Position numbers and translations under genes: made by a program. Below are positions 1 through 6,128 of a DNA stretch of 11,532 nucleotides, piece after piece. Position 1 is the stretch's first letter. Every line of letters begins with the position of its first letter. Below the pieces are notes generated by a model. The model saw nothing but the letters and a program-made list of their open reading frames with translations, was not told the DNA's origin and ran no database searches. The stretch covers positions 1 to 11,532 of the forward strand of contig DASWKG010000135.1 in assembly GCA_036396755.1 (NCBI GenBank), read 5' to 3'. Origin of the DNA: DASWKG01 sp036396755. GTDB taxonomy: Bacteria; Actinomycetota; UBA4738; CALAEC01.

Positions 1-1
1 C

Positions 2-394
2 GACACCGGCTACACGACCTGCCCCGGCGACCGCCTGTACGCCAAGCTCTCCGTGCTGCGGGGCGGCGCCCGCCGGATCGGGATGCCCAAGATCTGGGAC
101 GTGAGCGCGTCCTCCGACGAGGTCCGCTACCCCGACATGCCCGTCCAGCTCACCGCAGACTTCTCCGGTCTGCTCGATTGGACGGTAACGATCACGGACC
201 AGCTCGGCACGCCCGTGCGGACCGACAACGGCACTGGCGACCTCTTCGCATACGGGTGGGACGGCACCGACGCGCTCGGCATCCCCGTGGCTGAGGGGAG
301 CTACACCATCACGATCGCAGCCCGCGACCCGGCGACCGACGGGGACGCACTCCCGGCCACCCTCTCCGTGCTGGTGCTCGCCCCCGCGCTCTAG
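2..394 (+). CDS. N-acetylmuramoyl-L-alanine amidase, C-terminal part (5' end outside window)
   Basis: Only the last 130 residues are present; the frame is open to the left edge. The first residues, DTGYTTCPGDRLYAKL, match the end of the Amidase_2/PGRP catalytic fold, in which the Cys of the T-x-CPG motif is a zinc ligand. Enzymes of this family cut the bond between muramic acid and the stem peptide of peptidoglycan and act outside the cytoplasm. After a short linker, residues about 45-125 resemble a FlgD-type Ig-like domain: a run of beta strands with a central YGWDGTDALGIPVAEGSYTITI segment, the usual W-D-G-x-D...G.Y pattern. Such a domain probably serves in wall or surface binding. The remaining zinc ligands and any signal peptide would lie upstream, outside the window. 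The TAG stop shares the CTAG tetramer with the stop of the convergent aminotransferase. The family call is firm; substrate is inferred. Confidence 0.8.
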   Translation, partial: DTGYTTCPGDRLYAKLSVLRGGARRIGMPKIWDVSASSDEVRYPDMPVQLTADFSGLLDWTVTITDQLGTPVRTDNGTGDLFAYGWDGTDALGIPVAEGSYTITIAARDPATDGDALPATLSVLVLAPAL

Positions 395-1713
395 GCTCGC
401 GCGGCGGTGACCGACTCGGCCAACACGTCGAGTCCCTCCTCGAGCTCCTCGTCGGTGATGACGAGCGGCATGAGGTGGCGGAGCACGTTCTTGTAGATGC
501 CACACGTCACCGTGAGGAGCCCGCGGTTCATCGCCTCGCCGACGATCCGGCCGACGAGCTCGCGGTCGGGCTCCTTCGTCTCGCGATCCTTGACGAACTC
601 GACGCCGATCATCGCGCCGAGGCCGCGGACCTCGCCGACCTCGGGCGCCTCGCGCGCGATCTGGTCCCAGCGGTCGCGAAGGACCTTGCCGATCTCCTCG
701 GCGCGCTGGACGAGGCCCTCGTCCTCGATCACCTGCAGGGTCGCGTTCGCGGCGGCGCACGCGACCGGGTTGCCGATGTAGGTGCCGCCGATCGCCGACG
801 GCCCGGGCGCGTCCATCACATCGGCGCGCCCGACGACGGCCGAGATCGGGTAGCCCGAGCCCATCGCCTTCGCCAGCGTGATGAGGTCGGGCTCGATGCC
901 GAAGTGCTCGCTCGCCAGGAACCTCCCGGTGCGGCCGCAGCCGGTCTGGACCTCGTCGGCGATCAGCAGGATGCCGTGCTGCTGGGCGAGCCGCGCGACG
1001 CCCGGGAGGAACTCGGGATCGGGGACGACGTAGCCGCCCTCCCCCAGCTCGGGCTCGACGATGATCGCGGCCACCTGCTCGGGGTCGACGAGCGTGGTGA
1101 ACGCCCGCTCAAGGGCCTCGAGCGCCAGCGCGCCCGACCGCTCCGGCACCGGGCTCCGGTAGGGGTAGGAGAAGGGGACCCGGTAGACCTCGGGCGCGTA
1201 GGGCCCGAACCCCTTCTTGTACGGCGTGTGACGGCTGGTCAGCGTCATCGCCATCAGCGTGCGGCCGTGGAACGCGCCCTCGAACGCGATGATCGCCTGC
1301 CGGCCGGTGGCGGCCCGCGCGATCTTCACCGCGTTCTCCACGGCCTCGGCGCCGGAGTTGAACAGCCCGACCTTGCGGTCGCCGCCTCCGGTCGCCACGA
1401 CCAGCCGCTCGGACAGCTCGACCCAGGGCTCGTAGGGCACGACGGTGTAGTCCGTGTGAGCGAACCGCCCGGCCTGGGCCCGTACGGCCTCCACGACCTT
1501 GGGGTGGGAGTGGCCGGTGAGGAGCGCCCCGAGACCCCCCGCGAAGTCGAGGAACGTGTTGCCGTCGAGGTCGGAGAACGAGGCGCCGCGGCCCTCGGCG
1601 ATCACGACCGGCGCGTGCAGGTCGAAGGGCGCGGCCACCACCCTCGCGTGGCGGTCGGTGACGGCACGGGACTTCGGGCCCGGGATGTCCGTGACCAGGT
1701 TGATCGTGCCCAC
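391..1713 (-). CDS. gabT: Class-III PLP aminotransferase, probably 4-aminobutyrate aminotransferase
   Basis: The 440-residue product has the normal length for class-III (ornithine/GABA) aminotransferases, which move an omega-amino group to 2-oxoglutarate using pyridoxal phosphate in the cytoplasm. Visible landmarks: TGHSHPKVVEAV (66-77), the cofactor-phosphate segment NSGAEAVENAVK (119-130), AFHGRT (147-152), the ADEVQTGCGRTG segment with Asp253 for the pyridine nitrogen, the Schiff-base lysine K282 in TLAKAMGSGYP, and GTYIGNPVACAA (310-321). The FAHTDYTVVPYEPW stretch after the HPKVV motif is typical of GabT-like enzymes, but other omega-transaminases cannot be excluded. I chose the GTG start at 1713 because an excellent Shine-Dalgarno (AAGGAGGAG, 1726-1718) precedes it; the longer ATG form at 1782 adds 23 Pro/Arg/Cys-rich residues unlike the family. 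It is divergent from the ABC exporter and convergent, with overlapping stops, with the amidase. Confidence 0.9.
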   Translation of the reverse strand: MGTINLVTDIPGPKSRAVTDRHARVVAAPFDLHAPVVIAEGRGASFSDLDGNTFLDFAGGLGALLTGHSHPKVVEAVRAQAGRFAHTDYTVVPYEPWVELSERLVVATGGGDRKVGLFNSGAEAVENAVKIARAATGRQAIIAFEGAFHGRTLMAMTLTSRHTPYKKGFGPYAPEVYRVPFSYPYRSPVPERSGALALEALERAFTTLVDPEQVAAIIVEPELGEGGYVVPDPEFLPGVARLAQQHGILLIADEVQTGCGRTGRFLASEHFGIEPDLITLAKAMGSGYPISAVVGRADVMDAPGPSAIGGTYIGNPVACAAANATLQVIEDEGLVQRAEEIGKVLRDRWDQIAREAPEVGEVRGLGAMIGVEFVKDRETKEPDRELVGRIVGEAMNRGLLTVTCGIYKNVLRHLMPLVITDEELEEGLDVLAESVTAARA

Positions 1714-1752
1714 TCGGCTCCTCCTTCTCGTGCAGCTCCTCGGGCCCACACC

Positions 1753-1758
1753 AGGATA
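1753..1758 (-). promoter_or_regulatory. Candidate -10 box for gabT (TATCCT)
   Basis: On the minus strand TATCCT fits the TAnnnT pattern of the actinobacterial housekeeping -10. A start about 7 nt downstream would give a leader of about 33 nt that includes the strong ribosome binding site at 1726-1718. No convincing -35 element is seen 16-18 nt upstream, so the call rests on the -10 and its position in the divergent gap. Confidence 0.35.
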
Positions 1759-1798
1759 CGGGCTCGGGCAGGGAACGAACATCCATCCCGCGTGGAGA

Positions 1799-1804
1799 TA
1801 GGCT
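1799..1804 (+). promoter_or_regulatory. Candidate -10 box (TAGGCT) giving a leaderless ABC-exporter mRNA
   Basis: TAGGCT lies exactly 7 nt before the ATG at 1812, so the predicted transcription start coincides with or is one base away from the start codon. There is no good Shine-Dalgarno at normal spacing; the nearest GGAG (1794-1797) is 14 nt from the ATG. An alternative in-frame ATG at 1815 follows directly. Confidence 0.35.
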
Positions 1805-1811
1805 TGAGAGC

Positions 1812-2828
1812 ATGATGGATCTCATCGAGGTCGAGGGGCTCGTGAAGGTCTACCCCGACGGCACCCGTGCGGTCGACGACGTGTCCTTCCAGGTGGCCGA
1901 GGGCGAGCTCTTCGGCTTCCTCGGGCCGAACGGCGCGGGGAAGACCACGACCATCCGGATCCTGGTGACGCTCCTGCCGAAGACCTCCGGGGAGGCCCGG
2001 GTGGCCGGCGTCGAGGTCGACGCCGACCCCGAGTCCGTCCGCCGCGCGATCGGCTACGCGGCGCAGTTCATCGGGGTCGACGACGACCTCACCGGCCTCG
2101 AGAACCTCGTGCTCCAGGGGCAGCTCCACGGGATGACGGCCGCCGACGCGCGCCGCCGCGCCGACGAGCTGCTCGAGATCTTCGCGCTCGTCCCGGCCGC
2201 CGACAAGCGCGCGCGGGCCTACTCCGGTGGGATGCGACGCCGGCTCGACCTGGCACAGTCGCTCGTCCACCAGCCGCCGCTGCTGTTCCTCGACGAGCCC
2301 ACGACCGGCCTCGACCCGCAGACGCGCAACGCCCTCTGGCAGCACCTCGAGGAGCTGAACAAGAAGGGCACCACCATCTTCCTCACCACCCAGTACCTCG
2401 AGGAGGCCGACCGGCTCTGCGAGCGCCTCGCGATCATCGACAACGGGAAGATCGTGGTGACCGGCTCGCCCAAGGAGCTGAAGGAGGAGATCGGCGGCGA
2501 CGTGGTGACGCTCACGCTGCCCGAGGACGCGGGCGACGAGGTGCTCCGGCGGGCCGTGACGGCGCTCTCGGAGCTCCCCGGGGCGGGGGAGCCCTCGACC
2601 TTCGACCACGCCCTCTCGATCACCGTGAAGAACGCCGGCGCCGCCCTCTCCGACATCGTCCGTCGGCTCGACGACGCCGGGGTGCCGGTCGCCCAGCTCG
2701 CGCTGTCGTCCCCGACCCTCGACGAGGTGTTCCTCCGCCACACCGGCGAGCGGATGCGGGTCGAGACGCTCAACGACCGCGCGTCGAGCTCGATGTCCCA
2801 GGTCATGGGCGGAAGGCGGCGGCGCTGA
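1812..2828 (+). CDS. DrrA-type ABC transporter ATP-binding protein
   Basis: A 338-residue cytoplasmic ATPase that would power the membrane permease encoded next to it, most likely for export of a drug, antibiotic or lipid-like compound. Walker A GPNGAGKTT is at 38-46, the signature SGGMRRRLDLAQ at 138-149 and Walker B LLFLDEPTTGLDP at 157-169. The switch-region residue is Gln194 in TTQYLEEAD rather than His; this is usual in the daunorubicin-resistance (DrrA) family and supports that assignment. The C-terminal part carries the DrrA-associated domain, ending in a typical TLDEVFLRHTGE segment (about 302-313), followed by an unusual basic Ser/Arg tail (GGRRRR). The start is ATG 1812; ATG 1815 is possible and differs by one residue. 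The stop overlaps the permease start as TGATG, so the two are almost certainly co-translated. Substrate cannot be read from the sequence. Confidence 0.93.
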   Translation: MMDLIEVEGLVKVYPDGTRAVDDVSFQVAEGELFGFLGPNGAGKTTTIRILVTLLPKTSGEARVAGVEVDADPESVRRAIGYAAQFIGVDDDLTGLENLVLQGQLHGMTAADARRRADELLEIFALVPAADKRARAYSGGMRRRLDLAQSLVHQPPLLFLDEPTTGLDPQTRNALWQHLEELNKKGTTIFLTTQYLEEADRLCERLAIIDNGKIVVTGSPKELKEEIGGDVVTLTLPEDAGDEVLRRAVTALSELPGAGEPSTFDHALSITVKNAGAALSDIVRRLDDAGVPVAQLALSSPTLDEVFLRHTGERMRVETLNDRASSSMSQVMGGRRRR

Positions 2829-3607
2829 TGCTCCGCACCGCGCGCGAGTCGACGATCCTTTTCCGCCGGAACCTCAAGAAGCTGCTCCGCGTCCCGATGA
2901 TGCTGTTCTTCTCGCTCTTCCAGCCGCTGCTCTGGCTGCTCCTCTTCACGCAGATCTTCCAGCGGCTCGGCAGCTTCCCCCAGTTCCAGGCCGAGGGCTT
3001 CGACTCCTACCTCATGTTCTTCGCGCCGAGCGTCCTCACGATGACCGTGCTGACGTCGGCGTTCCAGTCGGGGATGGGGATGGTGACCGACCTCGAGACG
3101 GGCATGCTCGACAAGTTCCTCATCAGCCCGATCCACCGGTCGAGCGTGCTGATCGGCAAGGTCATGGCCGACGGCTTCCGGATGGTCCTCCAGGGGGCGA
3201 TGGTCCTGGTCGTCGCGCTCCTCATGGGGGCGCGCATCAAGACCGGGATCCCGGGGATGCTCATCATGCTGGTCGTCGCGGCTCTGTTCGGCATCGTGTG
3301 GGCGGGCCTCTCGAACATCGTGGCCCTCAAGACGCGCCACGCCGAGATGACGATGATGATCGGCATCCTGCTGACCTTCCCGATCATCTTCCTCTCGACC
3401 GCGATGATGCCCGAGGGCTTGCTCCCCGGCTGGCTGGAGACCGTCGGACGGTTCAACCCCATCACCTACGTGATCAACGCGACGCGCGAGCTGATGAACT
3501 TCGGCTACGACTGGGGGCTGGTCGGGCTCGCGCTCGGGGTGATCGCCGGCGTCGGTCTCTTCACGCTCACCGGCGCGACCCGCGCGTTCCGCAAGGCGAC
3601 CAGCTAG
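2828..3607 (+). CDS. ABC-2 type (DrrB-like) transporter permease
   Basis: A 259-residue integral membrane protein with about six hydrophobic spans (near residues 24-44, 62-80, 119-135, 143-162, 176-194 and 231-249), the normal topology and length for ABC-2 permeases. After the second span sits the family signature DLETGMLDKFLISPIHR (88-104), which couples the permease to its ATPase, and NPITYVINATRELM (210-223) precedes the last span, as in DrrB and NodJ-like exporters. It forms the membrane part of the exporter powered by the upstream ATPase, with which it shares a TGATG stop/start overlap. The basic N-terminus (LFRRNLKKLLR) agrees with a cytoplasmic N-end. It ends 3 nt before the stop of the convergent hypothetical gene, leaving no room for a separate terminator. 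Confidence 0.92.
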   Translation: MLRTARESTILFRRNLKKLLRVPMMLFFSLFQPLLWLLLFTQIFQRLGSFPQFQAEGFDSYLMFFAPSVLTMTVLTSAFQSGMGMVTDLETGMLDKFLISPIHRSSVLIGKVMADGFRMVLQGAMVLVVALLMGARIKTGIPGMLIMLVVAALFGIVWAGLSNIVALKTRHAEMTMMIGILLTFPIIFLSTAMMPEGLLPGWLETVGRFNPITYVINATRELMNFGYDWGLVGLALGVIAGVGLFTLTGATRAFRKATS

Positions 3608-3610
3608 CGT

Positions 3611-3985
3611 TCAGGTTCGCAGCGCGCGGTCGGCCTCGCCGAACGCCTCCAGCGGCGAGATCAGGTCCCCGAGCGCCAGGACCAGCGACTCGAAGTCGAG
3701 GCTGGGCGCGTCGAGCCGCATCCGCTCCGCGCCGCGGGCCGCCTCGTCGAGCGCCGCTCGGCACGCCTGCCACGCGCCCTCGGTCTCCTCGGTGCGCCAG
3801 GCGTCCATCAGGACGGCCGCCTCCGCGATCCCCCGCTCGAAGGCGTGGAGGGCGTCGGCGAGCGGCACCGGCTCTCGCCGCGGGGCGGGGACCCCGGCCA
3901 GGAGCGCGTCCTTCGCCGCCTCGATGCGTGCCGCGGCCGCCTCGAACGCGACGCGATGGGGCGAACGCCGGGACCTTCGGATCAC
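3611..3985 (-). CDS. Small helical protein of unknown function
   Basis: I do not recognise the family. The 124-residue product has no signal peptide or membrane span and looks almost entirely alpha-helical and Ala/Glu-rich, with amphipathic stretches at about 13-30, 42-65 and 71-92. Conserved-looking features are Trp63 and Trp72, and no cysteine cluster or nucleotide-binding motif is visible. The N-terminus is basic (IRRSRRSPHR). It starts at a GTG with no Shine-Dalgarno, but a TACACT -10-like box ends 6 nt upstream, suggesting a leaderless message. It is divergent from the lipid kinase across 44 bp and convergent with the ABC permease. The amino-acid composition in this frame is more protein-like than the Arg/Pro-rich overlapping frames, which supports it being real. 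Confidence 0.6.
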   Translation of the reverse strand: MIRRSRRSPHRVAFEAAAARIEAAKDALLAGVPAPRREPVPLADALHAFERGIAEAAVLMDAWRTEETEGAWQACRAALDEAARGAERMRLDAPSLDFESLVLALGDLISPLEAFGEADRALRT

Positions 3986-3991
3986 GCCCCG

Positions 3992-3997
3992 AGTGTA
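3992..3997 (-). promoter_or_regulatory. Candidate -10 box (TACACT) giving a leaderless mRNA for the 124-residue protein
   Basis: On the minus strand TACACT is followed by six bases (CGGGGC) and then the GTG start at 3985, which places the expected transcription start at the first base of the start codon. No ribosome binding site and no clear -35 are present. Confidence 0.4.
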
Positions 3998-4017
3998 CGA
4001 GCCTCGGCGATCCGGGC

Positions 4018-4023
4018 GAGAAT
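4018..4023 (+). promoter_or_regulatory. Candidate -10 box (GAGAAT) for the lipid kinase
   Basis: GAGAAT matches the -10 consensus at four of six positions (A2, A4, A5, T6) and ends six bases before the ATG at 4030, the same leaderless spacing as the opposite promoter at 3992-3997. The first-position mismatch makes this weaker than the others. Confidence 0.25.
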
Positions 4024-4029
4024 GCCGGG

Positions 4030-4938
4030 ATGCGCCTGCTGCTCGTCGCGAACGTGCGCGCCTCGTCGGTGACGCCGCGCAAGATCCGCTTCATCCACCG
4101 CGCACTGTCCTCGCAGGCCGATACCGACCTGGTGCGCACCCAGCGCCACGGGCACGGCGTGGAGCTGGCCGGCAAGGCCGTCGCCGACGGCTACGACGTG
4201 GTCGCGGTGCTCGGGGGCGACGGCACGATCAACGAGGTCGCGAACGGGCTCGCGGGAACGGACGTCCCGCTCGGCGTGATCCCCGGCGGCGGCACCAACG
4301 TCTTCGCGCGCGCGCTCGGCATCCCTCGCGACCCCGTCCGGGCGGCCGGGCACCTCCTGGCGCTCCTCCACGCCCCGCCGAGGCGGATCAACCTCGGCCG
4401 CGCCGAGGGACGGTACTTCGTCTTCACGTGCGGGTTGGGGCTCGACGGCGCCATCGTCCGCCGGGTCGAGCGCCGGCAGATGCTGAAACGGGCTGCCGGG
4501 CACGGCTACTTCGTGTGGTCGGCCTTCCGGGAGCTGCTCGCGATGGACCGGCGCCACCCCAAGGTCCACGCGCGCTGGGGGCCCGAGCTGGAGCACGGAC
4601 GCGACGGGCTGTTCCTCGCGATCTCGCAGAAGGGCCGCCCCTTCACCTACCTGCTGTCGCGGCCGATGCACCTGTGCCCCGAGGCCGATTTCCGCGGGGG
4701 GATCGACCTGTTCGCCGCCGACCGGCTCGGCTTCGCGTTCGTCCTCAAGACGGTCGCCGCGACGTTCGGCTCGCACCATCACGTGCGGGACCGGCACGTC
4801 CTCGTCCTGCACGACCAGGAGCGCGTCGAGGTCACCTGCGACGAGCCCCAACCCGCTCAGATGGACGGCGAATACCTCGGCCTCCGCGACCGTCTCTCGC
4901 TCGAGGTCGCGCGCGACGCCCTCGCGGTCCTCGCCTGA
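4030..4938 (+). CDS. Diacylglycerol kinase / YegS-family lipid kinase
   Basis: A 302-residue protein of the DAGK-catalytic superfamily, soluble or peripheral enzymes that phosphorylate a lipid hydroxyl such as diacylglycerol with ATP, feeding phosphatidic acid back into phospholipid synthesis. Landmarks: the nucleotide-binding GGDGTINEVANGL (62-74), PGGGTNVFAR (85-94) and the inter-domain GLGLDGAIVRRVE (135-147). The C-terminal half is the beta-sandwich substrate domain, ending with MDGEYLGLRDR just before the terminus, as in family members. The ATG at 4030 begins MRLLLVANVRA, the typical first strand; the open frame runs far upstream but that part is Arg/Pro-rich shadow. It sits next to a convergent glycerophosphodiester phosphodiesterase, fitting a small glycerolipid-turnover neighbourhood. 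The exact lipid substrate is not evident; sphingosine- or polyprenol-type substrates are possible. Confidence 0.88.
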   Translation: MRLLLVANVRASSVTPRKIRFIHRALSSQADTDLVRTQRHGHGVELAGKAVADGYDVVAVLGGDGTINEVANGLAGTDVPLGVIPGGGTNVFARALGIPRDPVRAAGHLLALLHAPPRRINLGRAEGRYFVFTCGLGLDGAIVRRVERRQMLKRAAGHGYFVWSAFRELLAMDRRHPKVHARWGPELEHGRDGLFLAISQKGRPFTYLLSRPMHLCPEADFRGGIDLFAADRLGFAFVLKTVAATFGSHHHVRDRHVLVLHDQERVEVTCDEPQPAQMDGEYLGLRDRLSLEVARDALAVLA

Positions 4939-4940
4939 TC

Positions 4941-4954
4941 CGCCGTTCGCGGCG
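4941..4954. terminator. GC hairpin with TTCG loop between convergent genes
   Basis: CGCCG-TTCG-CGGCG is a perfect 5-bp stem with a UUCG loop lying exactly in the 19-nt gap between the two convergent stop codons (4938 and 4958). A larger alternative pairing, CCTCGCC (4929-4935) with GGCGAGG (4951-4957), also exists. Neither strand has a U tract, so bidirectional termination is a position-based inference. Confidence 0.35.
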
Positions 4955-4957
4955 AGG

Positions 4958-5728
4958 CTAACCCGACCGTCCCACGACTCGGTCGCGCACGGCGACCCCC
5001 CGGCGCGGATCGTTCGTAGCGACGGCGTCGACGCCCCACGAGAAGAGCGTGGCGAGCTCCTCCTCCTCGTCCACCGTCCAGGTGCCGACCGCGATGCCCG
5101 CGCCGTGGGCCGCCTCGACGAAGCCCGCGCCGGCCTCGGTCACGGCCCGGTGATGCGGCAGGACCATCGCGTGCCCCGCTTCTCCGGCGAGCTCGAGCGC
5201 GGCGAGCGGGTCGCCGATCGCGAGGAGCCCCGTGGGGACCTCGGGTGCCAGCTCCCGCGACCTGGCGACCGTGACGGGGTTGAAGGACGTGATGAGCGCG
5301 GGGGGGCGGAACCCCACCTCGTCGAGCACCTGCAGCGAGGCCTCGAGGATCCCCTCGCGGGCCGCTTCGTACGCCGGCTCGCCCGGGATGTTCTTCACCT
5401 CGATGTCGACCCCGATGCCGAGTCGGCCGAGCATCGCGAGGACCTCCGCCAGCGTCGGGACCTCCTGGCGCGGCCCGCGCCCGCCCGACGCGTCGGCGCG
5501 CTTCACGTCGGCCAGCGTCAGGGTATGAACGGGGCCCGCCAGATCCGTCGTGGCCGCGAGATCCGGGTCGTGCAGGACGACCACCACGCCGTCGGAGGTG
5601 AGCCGGACGTCGAGCTCCACCATGTCGGCGCGCGCCGACGCGGCCGCCTCGAACGAGGCGAGGGTGTTCTCCGGTTGCTCCGCCGAGGCCCCCCGATGGG
5701 CGACCACGATCGGAAAACCCCAGGTCAA
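4958..5728 (-). CDS. Glycerophosphodiester phosphodiesterase (GDPD/UgpQ-like)
   Basis: A 256-residue TIM-barrel enzyme that splits glycerophosphodiesters, such as deacylated phospholipids, into glycerol-3-phosphate and an alcohol. The core motifs are intact: VVAHRGASAEQPENT with His11, Arg12 and Glu20; VELDVRLTSDG with metal ligands Glu38 and Asp40; the second catalytic histidine His53 in LHDPDL; PTLAEVL (91-97); IEVKN with Glu110 and Lys112; and the late barrel strands GIAVGTWTVD and GVDAVATNDP. There is no signal peptide, so a cytosolic UgpQ-like role is likely. The start is uncertain: TTG at 5728 gives MTWGFPIVVAHRG and lies about 20 nt downstream of a TATAGT -10 box on the minus strand, but lacks a clear Shine-Dalgarno; a GTG at 5707 would trim seven residues without touching the motifs. 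Divergent from whiB and convergent with the lipid kinase. Confidence 0.9.
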   Translation of the reverse strand: MTWGFPIVVAHRGASAEQPENTLASFEAAASARADMVELDVRLTSDGVVVVLHDPDLAATTDLAGPVHTLTLADVKRADASGGRGPRQEVPTLAEVLAMLGRLGIGVDIEVKNIPGEPAYEAAREGILEASLQVLDEVGFRPPALITSFNPVTVARSRELAPEVPTGLLAIGDPLAALELAGEAGHAMVLPHHRAVTEAGAGFVEAAHGAGIAVGTWTVDEEEELATLFSWGVDAVATNDPRRGVAVRDRVVGRSG

Positions 5729-5733
5729 AGGTC

Positions 5734-5763
5734 TTGTCAGAGGTCGGACCCGGGCACTATACT
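5734..5763 (+). promoter_or_regulatory. Housekeeping-type promoter for the whiB operon (TTGTCA - 18 bp - TATACT)
   Basis: The -35 TTGTCA (5734-5739) and -10 TATACT (5758-5763) each match the consensus at five of six positions with an 18-bp spacer, the best promoter visible in the window. The predicted start is near 5770, giving a whiB leader of about 94 nt. The -10 region is symmetric: read on the minus strand, 5761-5756 is TATAGT, a plausible -10 for the divergent GDPD gene. Confidence 0.7.
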
Positions 5764-5771
5764 TCGGCCTC

Positions 5772-5787
5772 GCGCCCCTGTGGGCGC
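5772..5787 (+). promoter_or_regulatory. GC-rich hairpin at the very start of the whiB leader
   Basis: GCGCCC-CTGT-GGGCGC is a perfect 6-bp inverted repeat followed by TTT. It begins within about two bases of the predicted transcription start. It could stabilise the 5' end, pause or attenuate transcription, or be a protein-binding palindrome; the sequence alone does not decide. Confidence 0.35.
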
Positions 5788-5797
5788 TTTCAAATCA

Positions 5798-5827
5798 GGG
5801 ACTTTGTGAACGCATTCACAAAGTCCC
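5798..5827. promoter_or_regulatory. Rex-type redox operator / 13-bp inverted repeat in the whiB leader
   Basis: Arms GGGACTTTGTGAA (5798-5810) and TTCACAAAGTCCC (5815-5827) are perfectly complementary around CGCA. The core, TTGTGAA-N4-TTCACAA (5804-5821), is an exact match to the known operator consensus of Rex, the NADH/NAD+-sensing repressor of actinobacteria and firmicutes. It lies roughly 30-55 bp downstream of the predicted whiB transcription start, where a bound repressor could block elongation. As RNA it would form a 13-bp stem with a four-base loop. No rex gene is in the window, so the assignment rests on the motif match. Confidence 0.6.
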
Positions 5828-5863
5828 GGTCATAGCGGGCCGCGACATGGAAGGTGGAGGACC

Positions 5864-6121
5864 ATGGAGTGGGTGCAGCGAGCCAGGTGCAAGGACGAGG
5901 ACCCGGAGCTTTTCTTCCCCATCGGGACCAGCGGCCCCGCGTCCGAGCAGATCGAACGGGCCAAGACCGTCTGCATGTCGTGCGCCGTCCGGGACGAATG
6001 CCTCGAGTGGGCGCTGACCACCGGCCAGGATGCCGGCGTCTGGGGGGGCACGTCGGAGGAGGAGCGTCGGTCGATCCGCCGGGCCCGCCGCCGCGAACGG
6101 GTCGCGGTCGCCACCGGCTGA
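5864..6121 (+). CDS. whiB1: WhiB1-like iron-sulfur transcriptional regulator
   Basis: An 85-residue cytoplasmic WhiB-family (Wbl) protein. The four cluster-binding cysteines are all present: Cys9, then Cys37 and Cys40 in CMSC, and Cys46 in DECLEW. The family turn GVWGG (58-62) and a following basic tail (RRSIRRARRRER) for DNA contact are intact. The DEDPELFFPIG stretch after Cys9 and the short length closely resemble mycobacterial WhiB1, which carries an O2-tolerant, NO-sensitive [4Fe-4S] cluster and works by binding the principal sigma factor. The ATG at 5864 is preceded by a strong AAGGTGGAGG ribosome site (5851-5860). It is first in an apparent operon with a small membrane protein 7 nt downstream and bioY. 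Upstream lie a near-consensus promoter and a Rex-type operator, suggesting redox control of its own expression. Confidence 0.95.
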   Translation: MEWVQRARCKDEDPELFFPIGTSGPASEQIERAKTVCMSCAVRDECLEWALTTGQDAGVWGGTSEEERRSIRRARRRERVAVATG

Positions 6122-6128
6122 CCCGCCC

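Noticed and set aside
1714..1782. N-terminal extension of the aminotransferase to an ATG at 1782
   Set aside because: The added 23 residues are Pro/Arg/Cys-rich and unlike the family; GTG 1713 has a strong ribosome site.
475..1815. 446-codon plus-strand open frame opposite the aminotransferase
   Set aside because: Arg/Asp/His/Gly-rich shadow of GC-rich coding DNA; no domain, and the opposite strand encodes an intact GabT-like enzyme with all motifs.
2390..2400. Gln instead of the switch His in the ABC ATPase
   Set aside because: Looked like a catalytic loss, but TTQYLEEAD is the normal form in DrrA-family ATPases.
1602..2741. 379-codon minus-strand frame opposite the ABC ATPase
   Set aside because: Shadow frame with low-complexity Arg/Glu/Gly/His composition; it also runs into the aminotransferase.
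3298..4029. Long upstream extension in frame with the lipid kinase
   Set aside because: Overlaps the permease and a minus-strand gene; Arg/Pro-rich; the kinase fold begins at the ATG at 4030.
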